Shown here: piece after piece, positions 6,739 through 14,337 of the stretch
Numbering within the stretch: position 1 is the first letter of the stretch
How the letters are laid out: every line of letters begins with the position of its first letter
From: Peptococcaceae bacterium
GTDB taxonomy: Bacteria > Bacillota > Desulfitobacteriia > Desulfitobacteriales > Syntrophobotulaceae
Length of the DNA: 39,000 bases
NCBI GenBank assembly: GCA_009783315.1
Contig: WRHI01000016.1
Span: 1-39,000 of the forward strand
Direction of reading: 5' to 3'
Translations under genes and position numbers: made by a program
The notes under the pieces: generated by a model
Databases searched by the model: none
The model's input: only the letters and a program-made list of their open reading frames with translations
Told to the model about the DNA's origin: nothing

Positions 6739-7102
6739 TCAAAACGAAGGGATGGTTGTTGAAATGAGACTGCTTAAAGGGGTCGTGCTTGGGGGTATAA
6801 TCGCATTTATCATCATGGGAGGGCTTAATGCTTTTCGAATCATAGATCTTCCGGGGACGTTTTTGACTCCTGTAATTGCGCTGTGTGGCATATGGTTAGC
6901 TCTTCACCAGGATATGAAACACATTAAGGTGATGGGCCCAATTTTTCTAGTATTTTTTGCTGTTGGAGTATACACGATGTTTATTTCCAAGAACGCTGAT
7001 TTCGAATTTATTATAGGTATGTCAGCTATTGCATTGTATGGTGTTTATGCGATCCCGGTATTGTTAAAAAACAAAAAAGAAAGAGAGGAACAACAAAGAT
7101 AA
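6731..7102 (+). CDS. Small four-helix membrane protein, possible immunity protein
   Basis: 123 residues from ATG 6731. Alternative starts are ATG 6752 and 6764, and an AGGG at 6747 favours 6764. Four hydrophobic segments follow: GVVLGGIIAFIIMGG, TFLTPVIALCGIWLAL, VMGPIFLVFFAVGVYTMF and FIIGMSAIALYGVYAIPVLL, ending in a charged tail KNKKEREEQQR. I recognise no named family. Its overlap with the double-glycine-leader gene suggests a bacteriocin-immunity pair. Confidence 0.55.
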   Translation: MTNQNEGMVVEMRLLKGVVLGGIIAFIIMGGLNAFRIIDLPGTFLTPVIALCGIWLALHQDMKHIKVMGPIFLVFFAVGVYTMFISKNADFEFIIGMSAIALYGVYAIPVLLKNKKEREEQQR

Positions 7103-7134
7103 AGATGCAACTGAAGGAGAGAGTTCACAATAAC

Positions 7135-7169
7135 AAGTATTGTTATATCGCTTGTTTCGGGATATCCCC
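7135..7169. repeat. 35-bp exact copy of an internal piece of the sigma factor gene
   Basis: Bases 7135-7169 are identical to 2715-2749, inside region 4 of the ECF sigma gene (AAGTATTGTTATATCGCTTG and on). Here the copy is intergenic, directly upstream of the WYL regulator, and is followed at once by TATAAT (7171-7176). It is a short patch duplication or the last trace of a second sigma gene. Confidence 0.8.
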
Positions 7170-7204
7170 ATATAATGCTCATATTGAAAGATGAGGTGCT
7201 GTAC

Positions 7205-8107
7205 ATGAAGATAGACCGCCTGCTGGGCATACTGACAATCCTGCTGCAAAATGACCGGATAACCGCACCCAAGCTCGCGGAAAAATTCGAGGTCAGCCGC
7301 CGGACCATCGGTCGAGACATTGACACACTGTGTATAGCCGGAATCCCCGTTGTCACGCATCAGGGAAGCGGCGGCGGAATTTCGATTGCTGCCGGGTTCA
7401 AACTTGACAAAAGCGTGTTGAATAAAGATGAATTGTCAGGCATCATCGCTGCGCTCAAAGGTATTGGCAGCGTATCAGGGCAATCATCTGTCGAAGGCGT
7501 GTTGGACAAACTCCGCATTAATTCCGATACTGTTGTTTCCGTGCGCGAGCCTGTCGTCATTGATCTCGCATCGCATTACAAAGGTCAGCTTACTGAGAAG
7601 ATTAAGCAGATAAAAAGAGCCGTCCTCGAAGCAAGGGTAATCGAGTTCGACTATTACTATGACAAAGGCGAATCGCGGCGGCGCATAGAGCCGCATTTCC
7701 TCATTTTTCAATGGACGACTTGGTATGTATTCGGCTTCTGCCAACTGCGGCAAGATTGGCGTATGTTCAAGCTCCTGCGGTTATGGGATCTGACAGCGCA
7801 AGAAGAACATTTCACGCCCCGTGACATACCCGCGGAAAGACGTGACTTCAATACGCGTTTTGACCCGGAAACGAAACTGGTCGCCCTGTTTGACCCGTCC
7901 GAAAGATACAAACTCATAGAGACTTATGGATTGGATTGTTATACCGAAACGGAGGAGGGGTTGCGGCTTGAAATCAGTTTCACAAACCGCAGCTTCGTCG
8001 TCAGTTGGCTGCTTGGTTTTGGCGGCAGCGTTAGGGTGTTGGAGCCGGATTATATTGCCGATGATTTGAAAAAAACAGCCGAAAAAATAATTTCCATGCA
8101 CAGGTAA
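7205..8107 (+). CDS. YafY-type HTH-WYL transcriptional regulator
   Basis: 300 residues from ATG 7205, chosen because GAGGTG lies 6 bases upstream. The N-terminal winged helix (about 5-60; RITAPKLAEKFEVSRRTIGR) is the HTH_11 type. The WYL ligand-sensing domain covers about 135-215 (IEPHFLIFQWTTWYVFGFCQ then RMFKLLRL). The C-terminal WCX part covers about 225-298 (FVVSWLLGFGGSVRVLEPDY). Such proteins are one-component regulators responding to small ligands or nucleic acids. It lies 62 bases upstream of the DUF3795 gene on the same strand and probably shares its transcript. Confidence 0.9.
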   Translation: MKIDRLLGILTILLQNDRITAPKLAEKFEVSRRTIGRDIDTLCIAGIPVVTHQGSGGGISIAAGFKLDKSVLNKDELSGIIAALKGIGSVSGQSSVEGVLDKLRINSDTVVSVREPVVIDLASHYKGQLTEKIKQIKRAVLEARVIEFDYYYDKGESRRRIEPHFLIFQWTTWYVFGFCQLRQDWRMFKLLRLWDLTAQEEHFTPRDIPAERRDFNTRFDPETKLVALFDPSERYKLIETYGLDCYTETEEGLRLEISFTNRSFVVSWLLGFGGSVRVLEPDYIADDLKKTAEKIISMHR

Positions 8108-8169
8108 ACAAGACGCACTGCTGTCAGGTTCGACGTGATACGATGAAGTAAAAAACGGAGGTTCCGAAC

Positions 8170-8901
8170 ATGATTGAATCAAGATGTGGTATCGTTTGCG
8201 GCGAGTGCAAGTATCGCGAGAAAATGAACTGCGGCGGTTGCGTATATATCGAAAAGCCATTTTGGGGAGATTTCTGTCCTGTAAAGAACTGTTGTGAGGG
8301 AAAAGGGTTTTCCCATTGTGGTAATTGTTCTGACTTCCCCTGCGACCTGCTCAACCAATTTGCTAACGATAAAGAACAGGGTGATAACGGCAAACGTATT
8401 GAGCAGTGCAGGAAATGGGCAGCCTCAAATGAAAATGAAGCAATGACAGGAAGTATAGACAAAAGATATGTCTGTTATTGCGGGCTTTATTGCGAGAATT
8501 GCGCGGTTAAGGCAAAAGTGGAACCTGCGGCAAAAGCTCTGTTTGGTGAAATGAAAAAAGCGGGCTTTGAAGAAGTCATTAGCTTCATACCCGGTGGCGA
8601 TGGGTTCTGGTCGTTCCTGAAAGGGATGGATGAGAAGGGCATGTGCTCTTCGTGCAAGGATGGGAGTGGAGATCCCGGCTGCTCCATTAGAATTTGCGCG
8701 AAGGACAAAGGCGTCAATATGTGTGCTTTGTGCGCTGAGTATCCATGCGGCAAGATTGTTGCTTTTTTTGAGAGAAACCCTGCTTTAGAGCATGACAACG
8801 TCTTACTGCGCGACAAAGGTTGGCAAGCATGGGTGGCACTTCAAGACAAACGAAAATCGGATGGCTATATATTTCAGGATGATAAGCAAATAGAGTTATA
8901 A
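8170..8901 (+). CDS. Cysteine-rich tandem DUF3795 protein
   Basis: 243 residues with ACGGAGG upstream of ATG 8170. Two cysteine-rich modules are visible. One is at about residues 1-60 (RCGIVCGECKYREK, CGGCVYIEKPFWGDFC, CGNCSDFPC). The other is at about 100-195 (CYCGLYCENCAVKAK, CSSCKDGSGDPGC, CALCAEYPC). This CxxCxxC...FPC/YPC pattern is the DUF3795 family, presumed to bind zinc or another metal; its biochemical function is not established. The protein carries two copies, where single-module members are common. It is probably co-transcribed with the WYL regulator. Confidence 0.8.
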   Translation: MIESRCGIVCGECKYREKMNCGGCVYIEKPFWGDFCPVKNCCEGKGFSHCGNCSDFPCDLLNQFANDKEQGDNGKRIEQCRKWAASNENEAMTGSIDKRYVCYCGLYCENCAVKAKVEPAAKALFGEMKKAGFEEVISFIPGGDGFWSFLKGMDEKGMCSSCKDGSGDPGCSIRICAKDKGVNMCALCAEYPCGKIVAFFERNPALEHDNVLLRDKGWQAWVALQDKRKSDGYIFQDDKQIEL

Positions 8902-8928
8902 AGAGGGTGATAGGTATGCTACCTGCAC

Positions 8929-8993
8929 CATACAAAAAATTTACATGAATCTTACACAACTTGCTTGACGCATTATGCTCTGCTGTGTACGAT
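8929..8993 (+). promoter_or_regulatory. ppx-ppk promoter with PhoP-box-like direct repeats
   Basis: A -35 TTGACG (8965-8970) and -10 TACGAT (8988-8993) are 17 bases apart. Upstream lie CATACA (8929), TTTACA (8940) and CTTACA (8951), each 11 bases from the next. This is the spacing and consensus (TTHACA-N5) of the Gram-positive PhoP box. It precedes polyphosphate genes, a plausible Pho target. Sequence match is by eye only. Confidence 0.55.
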
Positions 8994-9063
8994 ATTTGTA
9001 TAAAAATATGCATAAGCTAAGCCGACACACAAAAGGGCTTGGAGAAGGGAAGAGATTTATCCT

Positions 9064-9978
9064 ATGGATTATGCGGTTATTGATTTGGGTTCCAACTCCA
9101 TACGGCTTTCTGTTTACAATTGTGAGAACGACCAAATCCACAAGACGTTCAGCGAAAAGGACGTCGCGGGTCTTGCCGGTTATGTAGCAAAAGGGGTTTT
9201 GCACGGGGACGGTATTCAAAAGGCCTGCGAAGTCATCAATCATTTCAAGGACAGCGCCTCCCGGTTCGTCGAACCGGCCAACGTTCGGTTGTTCGCCACC
9301 GCTTCGCTCAGGAATATCAAAAACAGAGATGAGGCGGCGAAGACCATCGCAGAGCAGACACTCTTGACGCCGGACATTCTGGAAGGCGATGAAGAAGCCG
9401 CTTTGGGGTTTGCCGGGGTTGCCAGATTCATGGACTGCGACAACGGCATAATGATTGACATTGGCGGGGGGAGCACGGAATTTGTTCATTTTCGGGACAA
9501 ACAGGTTGTGAACCTCATCAGCCTTCCCATTGGCTGTCTGAATGTGTCTGTGAAATGTGTTAAGAAGATCGTTCCCTCAGAAAACGAACGGAAACAGATT
9601 AAAGCATTGATTAAGGAGCGGTTTGACGGTATTGACTGGGCCGGCACTGAGAAGTATCCGTTGCTGGTGGGGAGCGGGGGAACCATGAGGGCTGTGTTGA
9701 AGCTGTCCCGGGCTCTTTTTGATCTACCGGCTCAGGAGAACGGTGTTCAGGCTTCCCATGTGCAAACCATTGATAAACTCCTGAGGAATAATAAAGATCA
9801 TATCTACAGCACGGTGTACAAGGCCATTCCGGACCGTATGCTGACCATTTCTACAGGCCTCGCGATTTTACGGCAGGCCATCAAAACCTTTGGTAGCGAA
9901 ACGATAAAGATCAGCCAGTACGGAATCCGTGAAGGCTACTTGTTGGATAGGGTGTTGAAGCCGGATGAAGAAAGCTGA
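9064..9978 (+). CDS. ppx: Exopolyphosphatase / Ppx-GppA family phosphatase
   Basis: 304 residues from ATG 9064 with AAGGGAAG upstream. ASKHA-fold phosphate-binding motifs are visible: DLGSNSIRL (7-15), FATASLRN (77-84), EGDEEAALGFAGV (107-119, with the catalytic glutamate) and IDIGGGSTEF (131-140). The length fits the short two-domain Ppx/GppA enzymes that lack the C-terminal HD domain. It should hydrolyse inorganic polyphosphate or (p)ppGpp pentaphosphate in the cytosol. It overlaps ppk by 14 bases, so synthesis and breakdown of polyphosphate are encoded together. Confidence 0.9.
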   Translation: MDYAVIDLGSNSIRLSVYNCENDQIHKTFSEKDVAGLAGYVAKGVLHGDGIQKACEVINHFKDSASRFVEPANVRLFATASLRNIKNRDEAAKTIAEQTLLTPDILEGDEEAALGFAGVARFMDCDNGIMIDIGGGSTEFVHFRDKQVVNLISLPIGCLNVSVKCVKKIVPSENERKQIKALIKERFDGIDWAGTEKYPLLVGSGGTMRAVLKLSRALFDLPAQENGVQASHVQTIDKLLRNNKDHIYSTVYKAIPDRMLTISTGLAILRQAIKTFGSETIKISQYGIREGYLLDRVLKPDEES

Positions 9979-12154
9979 TATCAGAAAATGCATGCAAAAC
10001 CGTGAGCTTTCTTGGCTGAAGTTCAATGAGCGGGTTCTGGAGGAAGCTGATTTCAGCGCCAACCCGCCCTTTGAACGCCTGAAGTTCATTGCGATTTTCA
10101 ACAGCAATCTGGATGAATTCTATATGATCAGAGTCGGTTGCCTGACCGATTATTTGTTGTACGCTCCTGAGTATTATGACAACAAAACGGGCATGTCCGC
10201 CGGGGAGCAGCTGGAGGCGATATTCCGTCAGACGTCTTCACTGTACGCCCTGAAAGACCGTTATTTCCAAGCTGTCACCAGCGACTTGGAGCGGCAAGGG
10301 ATCTATCATCTAAAAATGAGCGATTTGGACGCCGATGAAGCGAAAATTGTCCAAAAACACTTTGAAAGAAACATTTTGCCGCTGCTGTCGCCCCACGTTA
10401 TCGACAGCCGACATCCTTTTCCCCACATGGATAACAAGCATCTGTATGTAGCCGTGACCCTCCAGCAAAAAAACAAGTCCGTGTTCGGGCTTATCGCGGT
10501 TCCGCAGGCTTTGGACAGGATTTTTTGCCTGGAGGAATCCAGGTATCTTTTGCTTGAGGATATGATCTATCACTTTGCCGATCTTGCCTTTGATCCTTAT
10601 CACGTTCAGGAAAAAACCATCCTGGCCGTCACCCGGAACGCCGATATCGATACGGAAGAAGACAGTGTGATGGATGATGATATTGATTACAGGCAATTCA
10701 TGCGCAAGACGGTGAAGAAGCGCAAGCGGATGGCGCCGGTGCGTTTGGAGCTGCAATACAAAGTCGGCGGCTTGTTTAGGGATTTTTTGCGCAGCAGATT
10801 GAACTTGAATGAAAACCAAATATTCCTGTCTTCCGCGCCCATTAACCTTTCTTACTGCTATATCTTGGAGGAAAAAACCGGGGCGAACAAAAAAAATCTT
10901 GTTAGGCCGGCTCACATCCCCGTCAATGTCTACCCTTTGGAAAAGAAAGGGGATCTGGTCAAGATGGCCCAGAGAAAAGATCAGCTGTTTTCTTATCCTT
11001 TTGAGAGCATGTCGCCTTTTCTGGAAATGCTTAGACAGGCGGCGGACGACCCGGCGGTTCTGTCCATCAAGATAACTTTGTACAGGATCGATATGCAGTC
11101 GAAGCTGGCCGATTCCCTGATACGTGCCGCTGAAAACGGCATAGAGGTTATTGTGCTGATGGAGTTGCGCGCCCGTTTCGATGAAGAGAACAACATCGAG
11201 TGGTCCCAGCGCTTGGACGAGGCTGGTTGTCAGGTGATTTACGGACCGCCGGGGTATAAGGTGCATTCTAAAATCTGCCTGATCACCAGGAGAGATTTCG
11301 GCAAAATCTACTACATAACCCAGATCGGCACCGGTAACTACAATGAAAAAACGGTTAAACTGTATACCGATCTTTCCATTGTTACGGCCAACCAGGAGAT
11401 CGGGCGGGATGCCGTCCAGTTTTTCAGCAAGCTTTTGCTGGGCAATCTGGACGGGGATTATACGCATTTGTGGGTAGCGCCCCAACATTTTAAAGAACGG
11501 ATTATCCAAGGTATCGAACAGGAGCAAAGAAAAGCGGAAAAGGGTGAAACAGGCCGGATCATTATCAAGTGCAATTCCTTGACAGACAAAGAAATCATGA
11601 TTAAACTCATGGAGGCCTCTCAAAGCGGTGTCAAAATCTCTTTGATTGTTCGGGGAATCAGCTGCCTGGTGCCCCGTGTTCCCGGTGTGACAGAGAACAT
11701 CACAATCATCAGTATTGTCGGTAGATTTCTTGAGCATTCCCGGATTTTTTGTTTTGGCGTCGGGGATGACAAAAAGCTCTATATAGCTTCCGCCGATCTC
11801 ATGACGCGTAATACGGAACGCCGGGTTGAAATCGCCTGCCCGGTCTTGGACGCGGATCTCAAGCAGCGAATTTATGATATGTTGGAGACGATGCTGATGG
11901 ACAATACAAAAGCTTGGGAGCAGTTTGCTGACGGCCGATATGTCAAACGTAGGCCGCCGTCGGATTTGGTGATCAATTCGCAGGATATGTTCAGCCAGCA
12001 AGCCCGGGCCGGCGCGGCTAACCCGTCGGTTTGGACAGAGGCAGGCGCGCCGGAAGCGCGATGGAGCGAGCCCTTTCGTTATGTGAAACGGCTGGTTAAT
12101 GAAATGGGGATGCGCCTTCGGAGGTATTTTTTGCAATTAAGGGGCAAAAGGTGA
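9965..12154 (+). CDS. ppk1: Polyphosphate kinase 1
   Basis: 729 residues. The N-terminal domain starts with NRELSWLKFNERVLEEA. The two phospholipase-D-like catalytic parts contain RARFDEENNIEWSQRL, then GYKVHSKICLI with His434 (the autophosphorylated histidine) and LEHSRIFCFG with His591; these correspond to the known E. coli His435/His592. The enzyme transfers the ATP gamma-phosphate to growing polyphosphate chains, reversibly. It is some 40 residues longer than the E. coli enzyme, with a basic C-terminal tail (FRYVKRLVNEMGMRLRRYF). It overlaps ppx upstream and is the last gene of the operon, ahead of a TIR element. Confidence 0.95.
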   Translation: MKKADIRKCMQNRELSWLKFNERVLEEADFSANPPFERLKFIAIFNSNLDEFYMIRVGCLTDYLLYAPEYYDNKTGMSAGEQLEAIFRQTSSLYALKDRYFQAVTSDLERQGIYHLKMSDLDADEAKIVQKHFERNILPLLSPHVIDSRHPFPHMDNKHLYVAVTLQQKNKSVFGLIAVPQALDRIFCLEESRYLLLEDMIYHFADLAFDPYHVQEKTILAVTRNADIDTEEDSVMDDDIDYRQFMRKTVKKRKRMAPVRLELQYKVGGLFRDFLRSRLNLNENQIFLSSAPINLSYCYILEEKTGANKKNLVRPAHIPVNVYPLEKKGDLVKMAQRKDQLFSYPFESMSPFLEMLRQAADDPAVLSIKITLYRIDMQSKLADSLIRAAENGIEVIVLMELRARFDEENNIEWSQRLDEAGCQVIYGPPGYKVHSKICLITRRDFGKIYYITQIGTGNYNEKTVKLYTDLSIVTANQEIGRDAVQFFSKLLLGNLDGDYTHLWVAPQHFKERIIQGIEQEQRKAEKGETGRIIIKCNSLTDKEIMIKLMEASQSGVKISLIVRGISCLVPRVPGVTENITIISIVGRFLEHSRIFCFGVGDDKKLYIASADLMTRNTERRVEIACPVLDADLKQRIYDMLETMLMDNTKAWEQFADGRYVKRRPPSDLVINSQDMFSQQARAGAANPSVWTEAGAPEARWSEPFRYVKRLVNEMGMRLRRYFLQLRGKR

Positions 12155-12220
12155 TGCTTGGTGATTGTTGTCGCCGCGTTCACATCCCCGCGATAAGTGT
12201 CCCCGTTCATAATCCTAATC

Positions 12221-12386
12221 CTAGTACTCTACCACACCCGAATCACCTAATATCTTGCTTCGTCTTTCGGCACGATACTTCGTCAGTCCCTCCTAGCAGA
12301 CGCCCGGTATGCGTCGTCGGTTCTTCCTTGCCTCGTGCCGAAATACTTGCAATCTATTAGGCGATTTGGGTGTGGTAGAGTACTAG
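12221..12386. repeat. MITE-like terminal inverted repeat element, copy 2
   Basis: The 31-base ends (CTAGTACTCTACCACACCC and complement) match with 2 mismatches. TA at 12222-12223 and 12384-12385 encloses a 160-bp non-coding element. Inside, CGGCACGA and TCGTGCCG form a second inverted repeat. The interior matches copy 1 at 121-287 over nearly its whole length. It lies between ppk1 and the convergent phospholipase gene, where it could also act as a transcription-end hairpin. Confidence 0.85.
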
Positions 12387-12428
12387 TCGAGGAGCAGGAC
12401 GAGTTGTTTTAGGATGAGTTGTTTGGTG

Positions 12429-13070
12429 TCAGCCGGTCATCTCTGCAGCAAGTGTTTCAAGATCGGCCCTGAAAGTGGAGCTTTCGTCAGGGGTTGCCGC
12501 CACCTGCGCTGTTGCTGAAAGCACAGCTTCTTCCGCGTGCAGGTAAGCGGCCGACGCGGCCCAAGTTGCCGCGTGTACGGCTATGGGAATATCGGCGTGG
12601 GCCATTTCGGGGTCTTGCGCAAGGAGCTGTTCGTTCCTGGTGATGAAACTGTTGAGAGTATCGGTTAGATCGGCCAGGCTGAGATTCACGCTGTTCTGAC
12701 GGTCAAAAAGCGGCATATCGCCGTCGCGTACCGTTTGTTTCTTTTCATAATGGATATGCTCGCGCATCGTGCCTTGGAATGCCGGGGTGTGGGCATAACA
12801 AAAAAAGTCGCAGATATAATGAGTCAGCTTGCCCAAACAATAGGAAAACCTTAAACGGTTGGGGACAAGGCCATCCGTGTACAGCTTGTGGATCAGCCGG
12901 CTCATATGGGGAGAGGAGGAATGGCGCAGATGGGGGCGGTAAAGAAAGGAAAAAAACAAATCTGGGGCGAGGTTACCCAGTATAAAGGCGATCTTGGAGA
13001 GCGGCATATTGTTTTCAGCCATTTTCCGGCAAATCAGCCGACCCATTTTGTAATGGTTGCCTACTTTCAT
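12429..13070 (-). CDS. Zinc-dependent phospholipase C-like protein
   Basis: 213 residues from ATG 13070, with AAAGGAGG 9 bases upstream; GTG 13073 is an alternative. Candidate metal ligands follow the zinc-dependent PLC/S1-P1 nuclease-like pattern: GNLAPD (32-37), H50, then LGKLTHYICDFFCYAHT (79-95) with H84, D88 and H94, and HIHY (105-108). There is no signal peptide, so it is a cytosolic member of unknown substrate. It overlaps the end of the radical SAM gene by 56 bases and is the last gene of the GT4-UGDH-radical SAM operon. Confidence 0.75.
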   Translation of the reverse strand: MKVGNHYKMGRLICRKMAENNMPLSKIAFILGNLAPDLFFSFLYRPHLRHSSSPHMSRLIHKLYTDGLVPNRLRFSYCLGKLTHYICDFFCYAHTPAFQGTMREHIHYEKKQTVRDGDMPLFDRQNSVNLSLADLTDTLNSFITRNEQLLAQDPEMAHADIPIAVHAATWAASAAYLHAEEAVLSATAQVAATPDESSTFRADLETLAAEMTG

Positions 13071-14337
13071 CACAAACAGCCTCCTTTAATTTTGGCACGG
13101 TTCTCCCGCTAAAAAAATCATGTTTCATATAGTATCGCAGATCCCCAAACCACAGTTTCAGCAGATGGGGGTGCGGTTTCTTTTGAACCAGCGCACCCAA
13201 CGGATGCCGGACAATGTACCGAGCCAGGCCAAAGAGCTGGGACGGGTCCCGGAAGCATTCCCAATGGCATTTCTGGCAGTGGGGCTTTCCCCGGTTGTCC
13301 TGTTTGACCACTTCGTCCAAATCGTCGCCCAGATCCCGGTCTCCCAGGTAACCGCAGGGATAGATACGGCCGTCCCGGCTGTCCATGTAGAAATAGCGAA
13401 TGCCGCCCAGACAGGGAAACATCAGGGCGTCGTCCTCTTCGGACAAGGCGTACAGCACGGATAGAGGAGAAAATATCCTAATTTTATTTCGGAAAGCGGG
13501 GATGGTTTCCAGCAGCGCCCGAAAAACAAGCCGCCGTTCCCGGGGCGAAAAACTGACGCAATAGTCATCCGAAATAGCTCCATAAGCGGGGTCGTCGAAG
13601 GTTTTGTCGTCGCAGCTCATTGGATAACAGACGTTGGCCATGGTGAACCCCAAATCAATCGCTTTGTTGAAAAAAGCCGTAAAACCATCTTTAAACGCTG
13701 TGAGGAATTCATTAGCTTCGGTGGTTCTGCCGGCTTGGGGTTCGCCGGTTTGGGGTTCATCGGGCTGAGACTCTGTAAGCCGTGGGATGGGTTCACCCCT
13801 GATATTGCGGTTGATCCCCAAATTCGCGGCAGGATAAACGCCGTGGGCGTGAAAAACCGGCAACGCTTTCCTTATACCGGCGGTCACGCCGGGAAGCCCC
13901 CGCATGGTTTCGTGGGTGATGGTGTCAGCGGAATCCAGGCTGATCCAGAAGTTTCTGATCTTTGTCCCGGCTAGGCGCGCGGCCAAGTCGTTGAGTTGCG
14001 CGGCATCGGCGTCCGCGAGCATATAGCCGTTGGTACCGGTTCGCAAATAAGGGATGCCCTTCTGCCCGGCGTCGTCGAGCAGGTCGAAGAGGCGATTCAT
14101 GTTGAGAAAAGGTTCGCCGCCGGTAAAAGACACCGCCTCAAAACCGTGTTCGGCGCACTGTTTCACCGTGTGTTTGATTTTTTCCGGCGGCAGGATGTGT
14201 CTGGCCCCGGCGGCTGTTTTTCTCATGCCGCATTGGGGGCATGCGCCGTTGCAGTGGTTGGTTATCTGAATGACAAGCTGTCCCGGTATGGCGCCGAAAA
14301 GGATTTTCAGCCCGTCGGCAATCATGCTGGTTTTCAT
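13015..14337 (-). CDS. Radical SAM protein with SPASM-like C-terminal cluster region
   Basis: 440 residues from ATG 14337, chosen because it overlaps the UGDH stop as ATGA and begins MKTSMIADGLKILFG just ahead of the core. The iron-sulfur motif is CNGACPQC (Cys29, Cys33, Cys36: C-x3-C-x2-C), followed by SFTGGEPFLN, the usual SAM-binding GGEP. The C-terminal part has Cys-rich motifs (FPCLGGIRYFY, IYPCGYLGD, CQKCHWEC) like SPASM auxiliary-cluster domains. A proline/glutamate-rich insert (LTESQPDEPQTGEPQAG) interrupts the middle. No peptide precursor gene is adjacent, so a lipid or sugar substrate is more likely than a RiPP (inference from the glycosyltransferase/UGDH/phospholipase neighbours). 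Confidence 0.85.
   Translation of the reverse strand: MKTSMIADGLKILFGAIPGQLVIQITNHCNGACPQCGMRKTAAGARHILPPEKIKHTVKQCAEHGFEAVSFTGGEPFLNMNRLFDLLDDAGQKGIPYLRTGTNGYMLADADAAQLNDLAARLAGTKIRNFWISLDSADTITHETMRGLPGVTAGIRKALPVFHAHGVYPAANLGINRNIRGEPIPRLTESQPDEPQTGEPQAGRTTEANEFLTAFKDGFTAFFNKAIDLGFTMANVCYPMSCDDKTFDDPAYGAISDDYCVSFSPRERRLVFRALLETIPAFRNKIRIFSPLSVLYALSEEDDALMFPCLGGIRYFYMDSRDGRIYPCGYLGDRDLGDDLDEVVKQDNRGKPHCQKCHWECFRDPSQLFGLARYIVRHPLGALVQKKPHPHLLKLWFGDLRYYMKHDFFSGRTVPKLKEAVCDESRQPLQNGSADLPENG

Noticed and set aside
10310-12136. 608-codon open frame on the minus strand opposite ppk1
   Set aside because: It is fully antisense to a gene with clear catalytic motifs, has no ribosome binding site or recognisable domain, and is explained by ppk1 codon bias.
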